Assembly: GCA_003402375.1 (NCBI GenBank)
Contig: QFXJ01000040.1
Location: 1-64,000, forward strand
Source of the DNA: Candidatus Nitrotoga sp. CP45
Lineage (GTDB): Bacteria > Pseudomonadota > Gammaproteobacteria > Burkholderiales > Gallionellaceae
Direction of reading: 5' to 3'
Length of the DNA: 64,000 bases
Program-made: the position numbers and the translations under genes
In this document: in pieces, positions 44,969-53,296 of the stretch
Layout of the letters: each line of letters opens with the position of its first letter
Numbering within the stretch: the stretch's first letter is position 1
Notes under the pieces: generated by a model
Databases searched by the model: none
What the model was told of the DNA's origin: nothing
The model's input: only the letters and a program-made list of their open reading frames with translations

Positions 44969-46224
44969 GCGCAAATCAGACTACACAAAAAACTCGATCG
45001 GCGTCTGCATTCGATGTTGAGCGTATTCGCGCTGATTTTCCAATCCTGAAACTGAAGGTCAACGATAAACCGTTGGTATACCTTGATAACGCCGCCTCGA
45101 GCCAGATGCCCCAGCAGGTGATTGATCGCCTTGTGTACTACCAGACGAAACAGCATGCCAATATTCATCGTGGAGTACATTATCTGTCAGAGGTTGCGAC
45201 TTCCGAATTTGAAGAGGCGCGACGTAAATTACAGCGCTTCATTAATGCAAATGAAGACCGCGAAGTCATTTTTACCAGTGGCACTACCGAGGCGATCAAT
45301 CTGGTGATGCATGGCTATGGCCGTAAATTTATCGGGGCTGGAGACGAAATCATTCTGACCACGCTTGAACATCACGCAAACATTGTGCCGTGGCAAATGC
45401 TGGCTGAAGAAAAGGGCGCAAAGATTCGTGTGGTACCGATTAACGATGCGGGTGAATTGCTGATCGATGAATATGAGAAATTATTTAACGATCGTACCAA
45501 ATTTGTTGGAGTAACACATGTCTCCAACGCGCTTGGCTCCATTAACCCTATCAAAGAAATGATTGCGTTTGCACACGCGCGTGGAGTGCCGGTGCTGGTT
45601 GATGGTGCGCAGGCGGCACCGCACACTAAGGTCGATGTGCAAGATTTGAATTGTGATTTTTACGCATTCTCAGGCCATAAGCTGTGCGGGCCAACCGGCA
45701 TCGGCATTCTTTATGGCCGCGCCGCACTTCTGGAAAGCATGCAGCCATTCAAGGGTGGTGGCGACATGATTTTATCGGTGACATTCGAAAAAACCACTTA
45801 CAACACCATTCCGCATAAATTCGAAGCTGGTACTCCGCCAATTTCTGCAGCAATCGGACTTGGCGCGGCCGTCGATTACCTGTCGGCAATTGGCATGGAT
45901 GCAATAGCGGCACATGAGCTCGATCTTCTAAAGTATGCAACCGGGCAAATAAGTTCCATAGCGGGTGTACGGGTTATGGGCACCGCCGAGCATAAAGCAG
46001 CAGTATTGTCTTTTGCCGTGGATGGTGTACATCCGCATGATATTGGCACACTGCTCAACCAGGAAGGTATCGCTGTGCGTACCGGGCATCATTGCGCACA
46101 GCCAGTTATGCAACGTTTGCACGTCCCTGCCACTTCACGCGCATCGTTTGCGTTCTACAACACCATGGATGAAGTCGATGCCCTAATCGCCGGCATCCGT
46201 ACCGTACAGAAAATATTTACATAA
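44965..46224 (+). CDS. sufS: cysteine desulfurase SufS (group II)
   Basis: SufS is a PLP enzyme that removes sulfur from cysteine and passes it on as persulfide. The 419-aa protein has the PLP-binding lysine in YAFSGHKLCGPTG and catalytic C377 in RTGHHCAQPVMQRL, the short rigid loop typical of group II desulfurases. It overlaps sufD by four bases and sufU by one. Group II enzymes need an activator such as SufU or SufE; here SufU is next in line. Confidence 0.96.
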   Translation: MSANQTTQKTRSASAFDVERIRADFPILKLKVNDKPLVYLDNAASSQMPQQVIDRLVYYQTKQHANIHRGVHYLSEVATSEFEEARRKLQRFINANEDREVIFTSGTTEAINLVMHGYGRKFIGAGDEIILTTLEHHANIVPWQMLAEEKGAKIRVVPINDAGELLIDEYEKLFNDRTKFVGVTHVSNALGSINPIKEMIAFAHARGVPVLVDGAQAAPHTKVDVQDLNCDFYAFSGHKLCGPTGIGILYGRAALLESMQPFKGGGDMILSVTFEKTTYNTIPHKFEAGTPPISAAIGLGAAVDYLSAIGMDAIAAHELDLLKYATGQISSIAGVRVMGTAEHKAAVLSFAVDGVHPHDIGTLLNQEGIAVRTGHHCAQPVMQRLHVPATSRASFAFYNTMDEVDALIAGIRTVQKIFT

Positions 46225-46709
46225 TGGCTGACTATAAATCTCTCTATCAGGAGGTGATCCTCGATCACAATAAAAAGCCGCGTAACTACGGCACGATTGA
46301 AAACCCCAGCCATCATGCGGTGGGGCACAATCCTCTGTGCGGTGATCACATTACCGTGGATGTTGTCGTTGATGAGGGCCGTATCAATAACATTGCATTT
46401 CAGGGTGAATCTTGCGCAATCTGCAAAGCATCTGCGTCGATGATGACCACTTCAGTCAAGGGCAAGACACGTGAGGAGGCGGAAACGCTGATCCAGGAGT
46501 TTCTTGCCATGGCTACGGGTAAACTTTCCCATGAAAACTGCCCCCACATTGGCAGGCTTGCCGTATTCGCTGGAGTGAGCGATTTGCCTACGCGTGTCAA
46601 ATGCGCAATTCTGCCGTGGCATACGCTAAATGGTGCATTTAACGCAGTAGCGTCCACCTCGACCGAAGCGGAAGAAGATCCAATGCATGCCCCAATCGGT
46701 GATGCCTGA
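46224..46709 (+). CDS. sufU: SufU sulfur-transfer protein
   Basis: SufU accepts sulfur from SufS through a zinc-bound cysteine and belongs to the IscU fold. The 161-aa protein has the three Cys positions in GHNPLCGDHIT, GESCAICKASASM and TRVKCAILPWHTL, with SENCPHIG-like HENCPHIGRL in between. The insertion between the second and third cysteines, together with sufS next door, marks it as SufU and not the scaffold IscU. SufU is the usual SufS partner in Gram-positives and some betaproteobacteria. Confidence 0.93.
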   Translation: MADYKSLYQEVILDHNKKPRNYGTIENPSHHAVGHNPLCGDHITVDVVVDEGRINNIAFQGESCAICKASASMMTTSVKGKTREEAETLIQEFLAMATGKLSHENCPHIGRLAVFAGVSDLPTRVKCAILPWHTLNGAFNAVASTSTEAEEDPMHAPIGDA

Positions 46710-46919
46710 GAATAATTAAAAATGAGTTTTATATAGGGAACGAGTTTGTCGGCGGTTCCAGTGTGCCCAAAATTCTCAAGCAAGGTGACCTGTAAAACTT
46801 GCTGCAAGTAATACAGTCATAAGAGGGGAGGCTTGGCCAAGCGGTTATTTATAGCAACCTATTGTTTACAGGATTGCTAAAGGCGTTAAAAGTAAGGCCT
46901 TAATTTTTAAGGGATAGAA

Positions 46920-47480
46920 ATGCCAAAAATTGCTGAAATAGAAGACACGCCTAATCCAAACGCAGTGAAATTTATGCTCAAGGAGCCACTAACGTGGGGA
47001 ATATCACACTCCTACGATAATGCCGAAGAGGCCAAGTCCGATACCCTTGCTTCTGCGTTATTTGATATCGAGCATGTAACCAATGTGTTTTACGTTGATA
47101 GCTGCCTAACGGTCACGCAGGACGGTGAAGCCCACTGGCCCCAGTTGGCGCGCTTAATTGCTGTGCCACTCCGCGAGGCGCCCGCAGCGGATGCATCTTC
47201 GGAAGCCTTGGTTGCGGCGGCGGCCGTCGCAATCGCTGGCCTCAGTCCAGAGGATCAAGTACGCTTTGATAAGATCAACGCGATGCTTGACGAAAAGATC
47301 CGTCCCTACCTGCGAAGCGACGGCGGAGATCTGCATGTAATCGGTTTTTCCGGTAACTTTCTCAGCGTGCATCTTCAAGGCGCGTGCGGTTCATGCCCGA
47401 GTTCGACATCGGCCACGCTCATCAGTATTACGAGTCTACTTCGAACGATTGAACCGGATATAGAAGTCCTGTCCGTGTAG
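46920..47480 (+). CDS. NifU/Nfu-type Fe-S carrier with N-terminal Nfu domain
   Basis: The 186-aa protein has an Nfu N-terminal domain (IEDTPNPNAVKFMLKEPLTW, FDIEHVTNVFYVDSCLTVTQ) and, after an alanine-rich linker (residues ~85-110), the NifU C-terminal domain with C156 and C159 in LQGACGSCPSSTSATL. It binds a [4Fe-4S] cluster between two subunits and delivers it to targets. A 210-bp gap separates it from sufU, so it may have its own promoter or rely on readthrough. Confidence 0.93.
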   Translation: MPKIAEIEDTPNPNAVKFMLKEPLTWGISHSYDNAEEAKSDTLASALFDIEHVTNVFYVDSCLTVTQDGEAHWPQLARLIAVPLREAPAADASSEALVAAAAVAIAGLSPEDQVRFDKINAMLDEKIRPYLRSDGGDLHVIGFSGNFLSVHLQGACGSCPSSTSATLISITSLLRTIEPDIEVLSV

Positions 47481-47622
47481 TTGTAATGATTGTTCTCTTT
47501 CTGGCTTATTCTTTAATTTGATGTTGGTATAAAGCCGATAAGTGGACACGATAACGTTAAGAACATATTTAAATAGAGTCGGATGATGATATTTCATCCG
47601 CGAATGAATGGTCTCCACTATT

Positions 47623-47946
47623 ATGCAAAATTTAACAGCACCGGATTTAGGCGCATGGCTTTCGGATAAAACGCGAAATCAACCAGTATTGCTCGACGTG
47701 CGTGAGCCATGGGAATTTCAAACCTGTCACATTGATGGAGCGTTGACGATGCCGATGAATACCATTCCTGACAGGCTGTCGGAGTTAGGTGCGGAGCAAT
47801 CAATTGTCTGTATTTGCCATCACGGTATGCGCAGTATGCAGATTGCGGTTTTTTTAGAACAGAATGGTTTTACTCAAGTTAGCAACTTGACAGGTGGCAT
47901 CCATGCTTGGGCTCAGCAAGTGGATAGCACAATGCCAACCTATTAA
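47623..47946 (+). CDS. single-domain rhodanese-like sulfurtransferase
   Basis: The 107-aa protein is one rhodanese domain: LLDVREPWEFQTCHIDGALT is the CH2A-like start and C65 in ICHHGMRSMQIAVFLEQNGF is the active-site loop, ending NLTGGIHAWAQ. Such proteins carry persulfide sulfur. Located among Fe-S genes, it may hand sulfur from SufS/IscS to other acceptors. The ATG at 47623 gives the family start; another in-frame ATG at 47608 adds five residues. Confidence 0.93.
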   Translation: MQNLTAPDLGAWLSDKTRNQPVLLDVREPWEFQTCHIDGALTMPMNTIPDRLSELGAEQSIVCICHHGMRSMQIAVFLEQNGFTQVSNLTGGIHAWAQQVDSTMPTY

Positions 47947-48066
47947 CAATATTGGTTGCTTTGGGAGAATAAGTTGCGGCAACATCTTTATCCATTCAAA
48001 ACTCGCCACATAACTTAGTATCAAGCATGAGATCAGTGCATAGGAATAATTAAAAATGGAATTGGA

Positions 48067-48387
48067 ATGAGTAACTGGGTGACGGTTGCGCGAGTCGGTG
48101 AACTCGCGCCAGGCGAGTGGCGAGTGGTGGATGTGGATGGCGCGCAGGCCGTGGTATTCAATCTCGAGGGTCAATATTATGCTATCGAGGACGTCTGCAC
48201 TCATGATTCTGGCCGGCTTACTGGCGGCACGGTCGAAGGTGACCAGATCATTTGCCCGCGCCACGGCGCACGTTTTTGCATACGCACTGGTGAGGCATTG
48301 ACTGCACCTGCTTATGAACCGACTGCTACTTTCCCCGTGCGCATTGAAAGCGACGAGATTCAAGTACGCGACAACCGCTGGGATTGA
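48067..48387 (+). CDS. Rieske-type [2Fe-2S] ferredoxin
   Basis: The 106-aa protein is a lone Rieske domain: cluster ligands C44 and H46 in VCTHDSG and C63 and H66 in IICPRHGARFCI. It is cytoplasmic and resembles the ferredoxin subunits of aromatic dioxygenases, but no oxygenase gene is nearby. Similar small Rieske proteins sit in SUF clusters of other bacteria, where an electron-transfer role in cluster synthesis is suspected but not shown. Confidence 0.93.
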   Translation: MSNWVTVARVGELAPGEWRVVDVDGAQAVVFNLEGQYYAIEDVCTHDSGRLTGGTVEGDQIICPRHGARFCIRTGEALTAPAYEPTATFPVRIESDEIQVRDNRWD

Positions 48388-48428
48388 TTTAAATCTTATA
48401 GAGGCCAACATTGACAGGTAAAGCACAG

Positions 48429-48995
48429 ATGTCAGAACAACAGTTTACCGAGCAAGATTGGCGTCGGCTTCTGGTAAGTTTGGGGGAAGACCCCAATAGA
48501 GCCGGCTTGGTTGAAACACCGTCCCGCCTTGTCACTGCCTGGAAACATTGGACTTCCGGATATACCCAAGATCCGGCTGAACTTCTAAAGGTGTTTGAAG
48601 ATGGAGCGGAGGAATACAACGAACTCATCGTGATACGAGGCATTCCTGTCTATAGTCATTGCGAGCATCATCTGGCACCTTTCTTTGGCAAAGCCACGAT
48701 CGGCTATGTTCCTAACGGGAAAATAGTGGGTCTATCTAAGCTGACGCGCTTGGTTAATTGTTTTTCCCGGCGGTTACAGGTACAAGAACGGCTCACCATT
48801 CAAATTGCCAACGCCTTGATGACGCATCTGGAACCGAAAGCGGCGGGCGTGGTTATTCGCTGTCGGCATATGTGCATGGAAAGCCGTGGCATTAGCACCG
48901 AGGGAGAAGAAACCGTTACGTCAGCTATGCTCGGCGAACTTCAACCCAATCTGGCATTGCGCACGGAATTTCTTGCTTTAGCGCGTGAGGCATAA
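48429..48995 (+). CDS. folE: GTP cyclohydrolase I
   Basis: FolE converts GTP to dihydroneopterin triphosphate, the first step of folate and tetrahydrobiopterin synthesis. The 188-aa zinc enzyme has C78 with H80/H81 in VYSHCEHHLAPF and C149 in RHMCMESRGI, plus RLQVQERLTIQIANAL. A TTG start at 48411 is possible, but the ATG gives a better family match. It is unusual to find it here, between a Rieske protein and a cysteine desulfurase. Confidence 0.93.
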   Translation: MSEQQFTEQDWRRLLVSLGEDPNRAGLVETPSRLVTAWKHWTSGYTQDPAELLKVFEDGAEEYNELIVIRGIPVYSHCEHHLAPFFGKATIGYVPNGKIVGLSKLTRLVNCFSRRLQVQERLTIQIANALMTHLEPKAAGVVIRCRHMCMESRGISTEGEETVTSAMLGELQPNLALRTEFLALAREA

Positions 48996-49013
48996 TTTGA
49001 ATCCAAAATCAAA

Positions 49014-50168
49014 ATGAGTCTGCATCTCCCAATTTACCTGGATTATTCAGCCACTACGCCCATTGATTCGCGTGTTGTTGAGGCGATGATTCCCTATTTA
49101 ACCGAAAAATTCGGTAATCCGGCAAGCCCCCATATCTACGGCCAGGTGGCGGAAGAGGCAGTGGAACGTGCGCGTGAGCAGGTGGCGGCACTGGTGAATG
49201 CTGACCCTAAAGAAATCGTCTGGACTTCGGGTGCGACTGAGTCCAACAATCTGGCGCTGAAGGGCGCGGCACAGTTTTACCAGAATAAGGGCAAGCACAT
49301 TGTCACGATGAAAATCGAGCATAAGGCGGTACTCGATACTGTGTGCGAATTGGAGCGGCAAGGGTTTTCTGCAACCTACCTTGATTCCGAACCGAATGGC
49401 TTGCTCGATCTGGATAAATTAAAGGCGGCATTGCGTCCTGATACCATTATCGTTTCGGTAATGTATGTCAACAACGAAATCGGTGTGATTCAGGACATCG
49501 CAGCGATCGGTGAAATATGCCGTGAGCGCGGCATCCTTTTCCATGTTGATGCGGCGCAGGCTACTGGAAAAATAATGATCGATCTGTTGCGCTTGAAAGT
49601 TGACTTGATGTCATTTTCGGCACATAAAACTTATGGTCCTAAAGGCATAGGTGCGTTGTATGTACGGCGTAAGCCACGGGTGCGTTTGGAAGCACAGATG
49701 CATGGTGGCGGGCATGAACGCGGTATGCGTTCAGGCACCCTGGCGACGCACCAGATTGTTGGCATGGGCGAAGCGTTTCGCATAGCGCAACAGGAAATGA
49801 CAACAGAAAATGAACGCATCCGCACGCTACGTGACAGCCTGTGGCGCGGCCTGTCCAGCATAAGCGACGTGTACCTGAACGGCGACCTTGGGCAGCGTGT
49901 AGCGCATAACCTGAATGTCAGTTTCAGCTATGTAGATGGTGACTCGCTGACCAAGGCGATTGCCGATATTGCAGTATCCAGCGGGTCTGCCTGTACTTCG
50001 GCAAGCCTGGAGCCGTCTTATGTGCTACGTGGTTTGGGACGCAGCGATGCATTGGCACGCAGTTCGATTCGGTTCACTGTGGGGCGCTTTACCACGGAGG
50101 AGGAAGTGAATTTCACGATAGAGCTGTTGAAAAATACAATCAGTAAGTTGCGTGATGAAAATTTATAA
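49014..50168 (+). CDS. iscS: cysteine desulfurase IscS (group I)
   Basis: IscS is the housekeeping PLP cysteine desulfurase that feeds sulfur to Fe-S clusters and tRNA thiolation. The 384-aa protein has PLP lysine in [17 protein letters not shown] and catalytic C327 in the flexible loop [18 protein letters not shown], the hallmark of group I. The N terminus [19 protein letters not shown] fits. No iscU, hscA, hscB or fdx accompanies it. It is 18 bp downstream of folE and overlaps dsbB. Confidence 0.94.
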   Translation: MSLHLPIYLDYSATTPIDSRVVEAMIPYLTEKFGNPASPHIYGQVAEEAVERAREQVAALVNADPKEIVWTSGATESNNLALKGAAQFYQNKGKHIVTMKIEHKAVLDTVCELERQGFSATYLDSEPNGLLDLDKLKAALRPDTIIVSVMYVNNEIGVIQDIAAIGEICRERGILFHVDAAQATGKIMIDLLRLKVDLMSFSAHKTYGPKGIGALYVRRKPRVRLEAQMHGGGHERGMRSGTLATHQIVGMGEAFRIAQQEMTTENERIRTLRDSLWRGLSSISDVYLNGDLGQRVAHNLNVSFSYVDGDSLTKAIADIAVSSGSACTSASLEPSYVLRGLGRSDALARSSIRFTVGRFTTEEEVNFTIELLKNTISKLRDENL

Positions 50169-50667
50169 TCTGTGGCGCACCCTTTCAAACCGCTGGCTAT
50201 ATCTGGCCGGGACGTTGGTTATCGCCGGGGTGTTCGGTGCAGCGCTCTATCTGCAATATGTCCTACATCAGGAGCCTTGTCCTTTATGCATGATCCAGCG
50301 CGTCATCTTCATTGCTATGTTAGTTTTGTTTGCTATTGCCACGCTGCATAACCCTAAACGCAGTGGTTCGAAAGTGTATGGCGCATTGATAGTTTTATTG
50401 GCGGTGAGTGGTGTGAGCACTGCTAGTCGCCATATATGGCTTCAGCATTTGCCCAAAGACCAAGTGCCTGCTTGCGGCCCAGGCTTGGAGTACATGCTGG
50501 GAAACTTCCCTATGGCAGAAGTGTGGCAGGAGCTCATGCACGGTTCCGGCGAATGTGCCGCTAAAGGCTGGACATTCCTTGGTCTGGGTATCCCGGAATG
50601 GTCCCTGTTTTTGTATGTGCTCTTGGGGGCGTGGGCGGTGCTGATTGCACTTAGAAAGCCGATCTAA
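50155..50667 (+). CDS. dsbB: disulfide bond formation protein B
   Basis: DsbB is an inner-membrane quinone reductase that reoxidises DsbA. The 170-aa protein has four membrane helices, the first periplasmic pair C42/C45 in [13 protein letters not shown] and the second pair C107 ([12 protein letters not shown]) and C134 ([10 protein letters not shown]). The positions are close to those of E. coli DsbB. The ATG at 50155 (or GTG at 50152) lies inside the iscS end, so they are translationally coupled. Confidence 0.94.
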   Translation: MKIYNLWRTLSNRWLYLAGTLVIAGVFGAALYLQYVLHQEPCPLCMIQRVIFIAMLVLFAIATLHNPKRSGSKVYGALIVLLAVSGVSTASRHIWLQHLPKDQVPACGPGLEYMLGNFPMAEVWQELMHGSGECAAKGWTFLGLGIPEWSLFLYVLLGAWAVLIALRKPI

Positions 50668-50756
50668 CGTCTTCTGCCAATAATACTGATGCTAAGTATC
50701 TGCTAGTGATTTTTTAACTTTTAACTTTTTTTCAAGATAAACCAAAGGAACCAAAA

Positions 50757-51239
50757 ATGTCAAAACAATGGACAACCCCCCCTGCAATGCTGATTGACCC
50801 TAATAAAAAATACACAGCTACCGTGGCAACCGAGCGCGGGAACATTACGATCGAGCTTTATCCGCAACATGCTCCCAAGACTGTGAACAACTTTGTTTTC
50901 CTGGCGCGTGAAGGTTTTTACGATGGCCTCATCTTCCACCGTGTGATCAGGGATTTTATGATCCAAGGCGGCGACCCCACGGGTAGCGGACGAGGCGGGC
51001 CAGGCTACAAATTTGAAGATGAAACCAGTGGCAACCCGCTCAAACATGGCACCGGATATCTCTCCATGGCCAACTCCGGTCCCAATAGCAATGGTAGCCA
51101 ATTCTTCATTACCCACAGCCCCCAGAACCACTTGGATGGCAAGCACACGGTTTTTGGCAAAGTTATCGAAGGCATGGATGTGGTCAATGCCATTGTTCAA
51201 GGCGATGTGATGACCAAGGTGGGGATTAGCGAAGAGTAA
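50757..51239 (+). CDS. cyclophilin-type peptidyl-prolyl isomerase
   Basis: The 160-aa cytoplasmic protein is a cyclophilin with [40 protein letters not shown] (catalytic Arg), and [19 protein letters not shown]. It catalyses cis-trans isomerisation of prolyl bonds and has PpiB-type length. There is no signal peptide. AAAGGA precedes the ATG. It lies 89 bp after dsbB and closes the long plus-strand run that began at trmJ. Confidence 0.93.
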   Translation: MSKQWTTPPAMLIDPNKKYTATVATERGNITIELYPQHAPKTVNNFVFLAREGFYDGLIFHRVIRDFMIQGGDPTGSGRGGPGYKFEDETSGNPLKHGTGYLSMANSGPNSNGSQFFITHSPQNHLDGKHTVFGKVIEGMDVVNAIVQGDVMTKVGISEE

Positions 51240-51428
51240 AGTGCGGGAGGAGCCGACGGGGAATTGAAACTTGGCTACGTGATGCCAATTCAATTCGTAT
51301 CGTGGGAATGGACGAAATGCAGAATCTGTCACCGTTTTGACGATGCAAATCGGATTGCCGAGGTAATGCGGGGCGAAGTGTATTCGATTTGTGCGGTTAA
51401 ATTTCCTGTCCGTAATTCAGTATTTTTT

Positions 51429-51473
51429 GGGGCTTTGGCGCGCAGCCAGAGCCCCATGGCTTTAGAGGCGCCC
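51429..51473. repeat. stem-loop plus solo MITE-type end
   Basis: GGGGCTTTGGC (51429-51439) and GCCAGAGCCCC (51445-51455) form a near-perfect 11-bp stem with one G-T pair. Next to it, TTTAGAGGCGCCC (51461-51473) matches the right end of the MITE-like element at 34662-34681 over 12 of 13 bases. No matching left end is seen. Confidence 0.4.
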
Positions 51474-51482
51474 TTTATACGA

Positions 51483-52688
51483 TCACACCAAAATTCTCAC
51501 CAGCATTGCCATGCTTAGAAAAAATAAAGCGCCCGCCGTTATCCATTTGAGATTGCCACAAATTAATTGCCCGCGCACCTGACGGATGATGGCAGCGGCG
51601 TTTGCTGTTGACAAGCCAGGGTAGGGCTGCCAGTTCGCGTCATCGTGCGGCAGCGCTTCTGAAAAGAGTGGTGTCTCGGCCCTGTGCAAATATTGCCGTG
51701 CGATTCCGGCGTTGCCTTCTGCATGGTCAAGCAATAGCCGACGGCGTTGTGCTGGCGATAGCCAGGCCGCGATTGTGCTGCCCTGTTTTGCCGCTATGCC
51801 CGGACTGAGCGCGGTCGCCGCATCGAGTATCTGTGCACGGCGTACCAGTAGCCAGCTTAACCCGCTGCGCCGATGCAGATGCCGGATCAGCTCCACTTGA
51901 TCGCGTCCCGGCGTGGCGTTGACCGATTCCCGCTCCGGCGCTGGCGCCATCCAATCAGATGGAATCGTTTGTTGCAAAGCGCACCCAAAAAAGTTGGCCA
52001 CGATCCCAGTTGGCATGGCGGCGCGCTCATAAGGACGCACCACCATCGCCTCTGAGCCGAATTCTGCTGCCCAGCAAGCCAGCAGACGGTGCGTATCTAG
52101 CCTGGGAGCAAAAGCACGCGCGAAGGTTTCAAATTCGATGGTCGGATCGCTGCTGCCTTTGACGTACTGTACGTAATGCGCGCCCAGCAGGTGGTCCTGA
52201 CGACGGATATATGCGATTACGACAGGCTGATATTGAAATGCCTGAACCAGCCCGGACAGAATTTTCACCCCGGCCGCCAAACAATCCATACCCAGATCAA
52301 TCTGGTGTGCGGTTTGCATGTCGAATAAATCTTCGGCTGACACGATGATGGTATCGGCACCGATGCGGCGGCGCTCATTTTCAATCGCATCAAACATGGC
52401 GCGCGAGCAATCGTAAGGACGACAAATTGCACGTTGCCTGCGCCAAAAATGCCGCGCCGCGTCTACCTGTCCGCAAGTTTGTAAGGCTTCATGGCGCAGC
52501 AAGGCAAACAGGCGGTAGTGGCTGATTTGGTACGCACGCACTTTTTGACGCACGGTTTGATCGACAGGATACAAAATGCCGCGTTGCGCCAGAGCAGTGC
52601 TGTGCAGGTGCAAAAAAGATTGCAGCGCTTTCGATCCGGTTTTGTGCTGACCAATGTGAAAAATGATTTTCACTCTTGCTGCAGTCAC
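51483..52688 (-). CDS. sulfotransferase-like protein with C-terminal membrane anchor
   Basis: The 401-aa protein begins VKIIFHIGQHKTGSKALQSF, a P-loop-like phosphosulfate-binding start as in PAPS-dependent sulfotransferases, and has VIAYIRRQDHLLGAHYVQYV as a probable 3'-phosphate-binding segment (R-x-x-x-x-x-x-S variants). The last 20 residues (WITAGALFFLSMAMLVRILV) are a membrane helix. It overlaps the methyltransferase gene by four bases and is the last gene of the minus-strand surface-sugar operon. It likely sulfates a glycan, but the acceptor is unknown. Confidence 0.78.
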   Translation of the reverse strand: MTAARVKIIFHIGQHKTGSKALQSFLHLHSTALAQRGILYPVDQTVRQKVRAYQISHYRLFALLRHEALQTCGQVDAARHFWRRQRAICRPYDCSRAMFDAIENERRRIGADTIIVSAEDLFDMQTAHQIDLGMDCLAAGVKILSGLVQAFQYQPVVIAYIRRQDHLLGAHYVQYVKGSSDPTIEFETFARAFAPRLDTHRLLACWAAEFGSEAMVVRPYERAAMPTGIVANFFGCALQQTIPSDWMAPAPERESVNATPGRDQVELIRHLHRRSGLSWLLVRRAQILDAATALSPGIAAKQGSTIAAWLSPAQRRRLLLDHAEGNAGIARQYLHRAETPLFSEALPHDDANWQPYPGLSTANAAAIIRQVRGQLICGNLKWITAGALFFLSMAMLVRILV

Positions 52689-53296
52689 AATTTACGCCCT
52701 GATCCGATTAGGCGTGGCGGCTGCATCACCGTGCATACCGAGATATCAACCAAGTCAGCGAGAAAGATTTCGCGCACCGCTTGTTCCGAAAAACGGTAAT
52801 AGTCGCCTGGAAAAAGATGCTCACCCAAGGTAACCGTGCCCGCACGTAATACATCACTGTTGACGAGGCGTGCAAAAGCCTTCAGCAGCCATCCCGCTAC
52901 CGGCTTGTTGCGCAGGAAAGATTGCGCGCCCATGCCCTCATAGCCCGGCACGCCGATCATAATCAGGCCGCCCGGTGCGGTGACCCGATGAATTTCGGCC
53001 AGCGTTTTCCAAAAGTAAGGATCGTGCTCCAATGTGGCGTTGCAGAGCACGGCTTCAAATTGTCCGTCGACAAAATCAGACATGTGATTGGCGTTGCCCT
53101 GAATGATCTGGCAATGCGCATCGACCACTGCCTGCGCAAGATTGATACCGATGCGGCGCGAAGCGAGGCGCAGGCAAGGCATGCGCAGCAAGCTGTCCGG
53201 CCCGGCAACCGCTCCTACCTCCAGTACGTCGCCTTTGATGGCGGCGGCTGTACAGATCGTTTCAAACACGCGGTACACATCAGGGGACATCGCCAT
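52685..53296 (-). CDS. class I SAM-dependent methyltransferase
   Basis: The 203-aa protein has a SAM-binding DVLEVGAVAGPDSLLRMPCL, LCNATLEHDPYFWKTLAEIH and TAPGGLIMIGVPGYEG, typical of Methyltransf_11-type enzymes. It overlaps the glycosyltransferase gene by 17 bp and the sulfotransferase gene by 4 bp, so all three are translated together. It probably methylates the same glycan. Confidence 0.85.
   Translation of the reverse strand: MAMSPDVYRVFETICTAAAIKGDVLEVGAVAGPDSLLRMPCLRLASRRIGINLAQAVVDAHCQIIQGNANHMSDFVDGQFEAVLCNATLEHDPYFWKTLAEIHRVTAPGGLIMIGVPGYEGMGAQSFLRNKPVAGWLLKAFARLVNSDVLRAGTVTLGEHLFPGDYYRFSEQAVREIFLADLVDISVCTVMQPPRLIGSGRKL

Noticed and set aside
46710-48057. 15-bp identity GAATAATTAAAAATG after sufU and before the Rieske gene
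   Set aside because: Short, AT-rich and without dyad symmetry; chance is likely in a window this size.
51429-51455. Stem-loop as a terminator for ppi or the sulfotransferase gene
   Set aside because: The T-run lies before and not after the stem on the plus strand, and no T-run follows on the minus strand.
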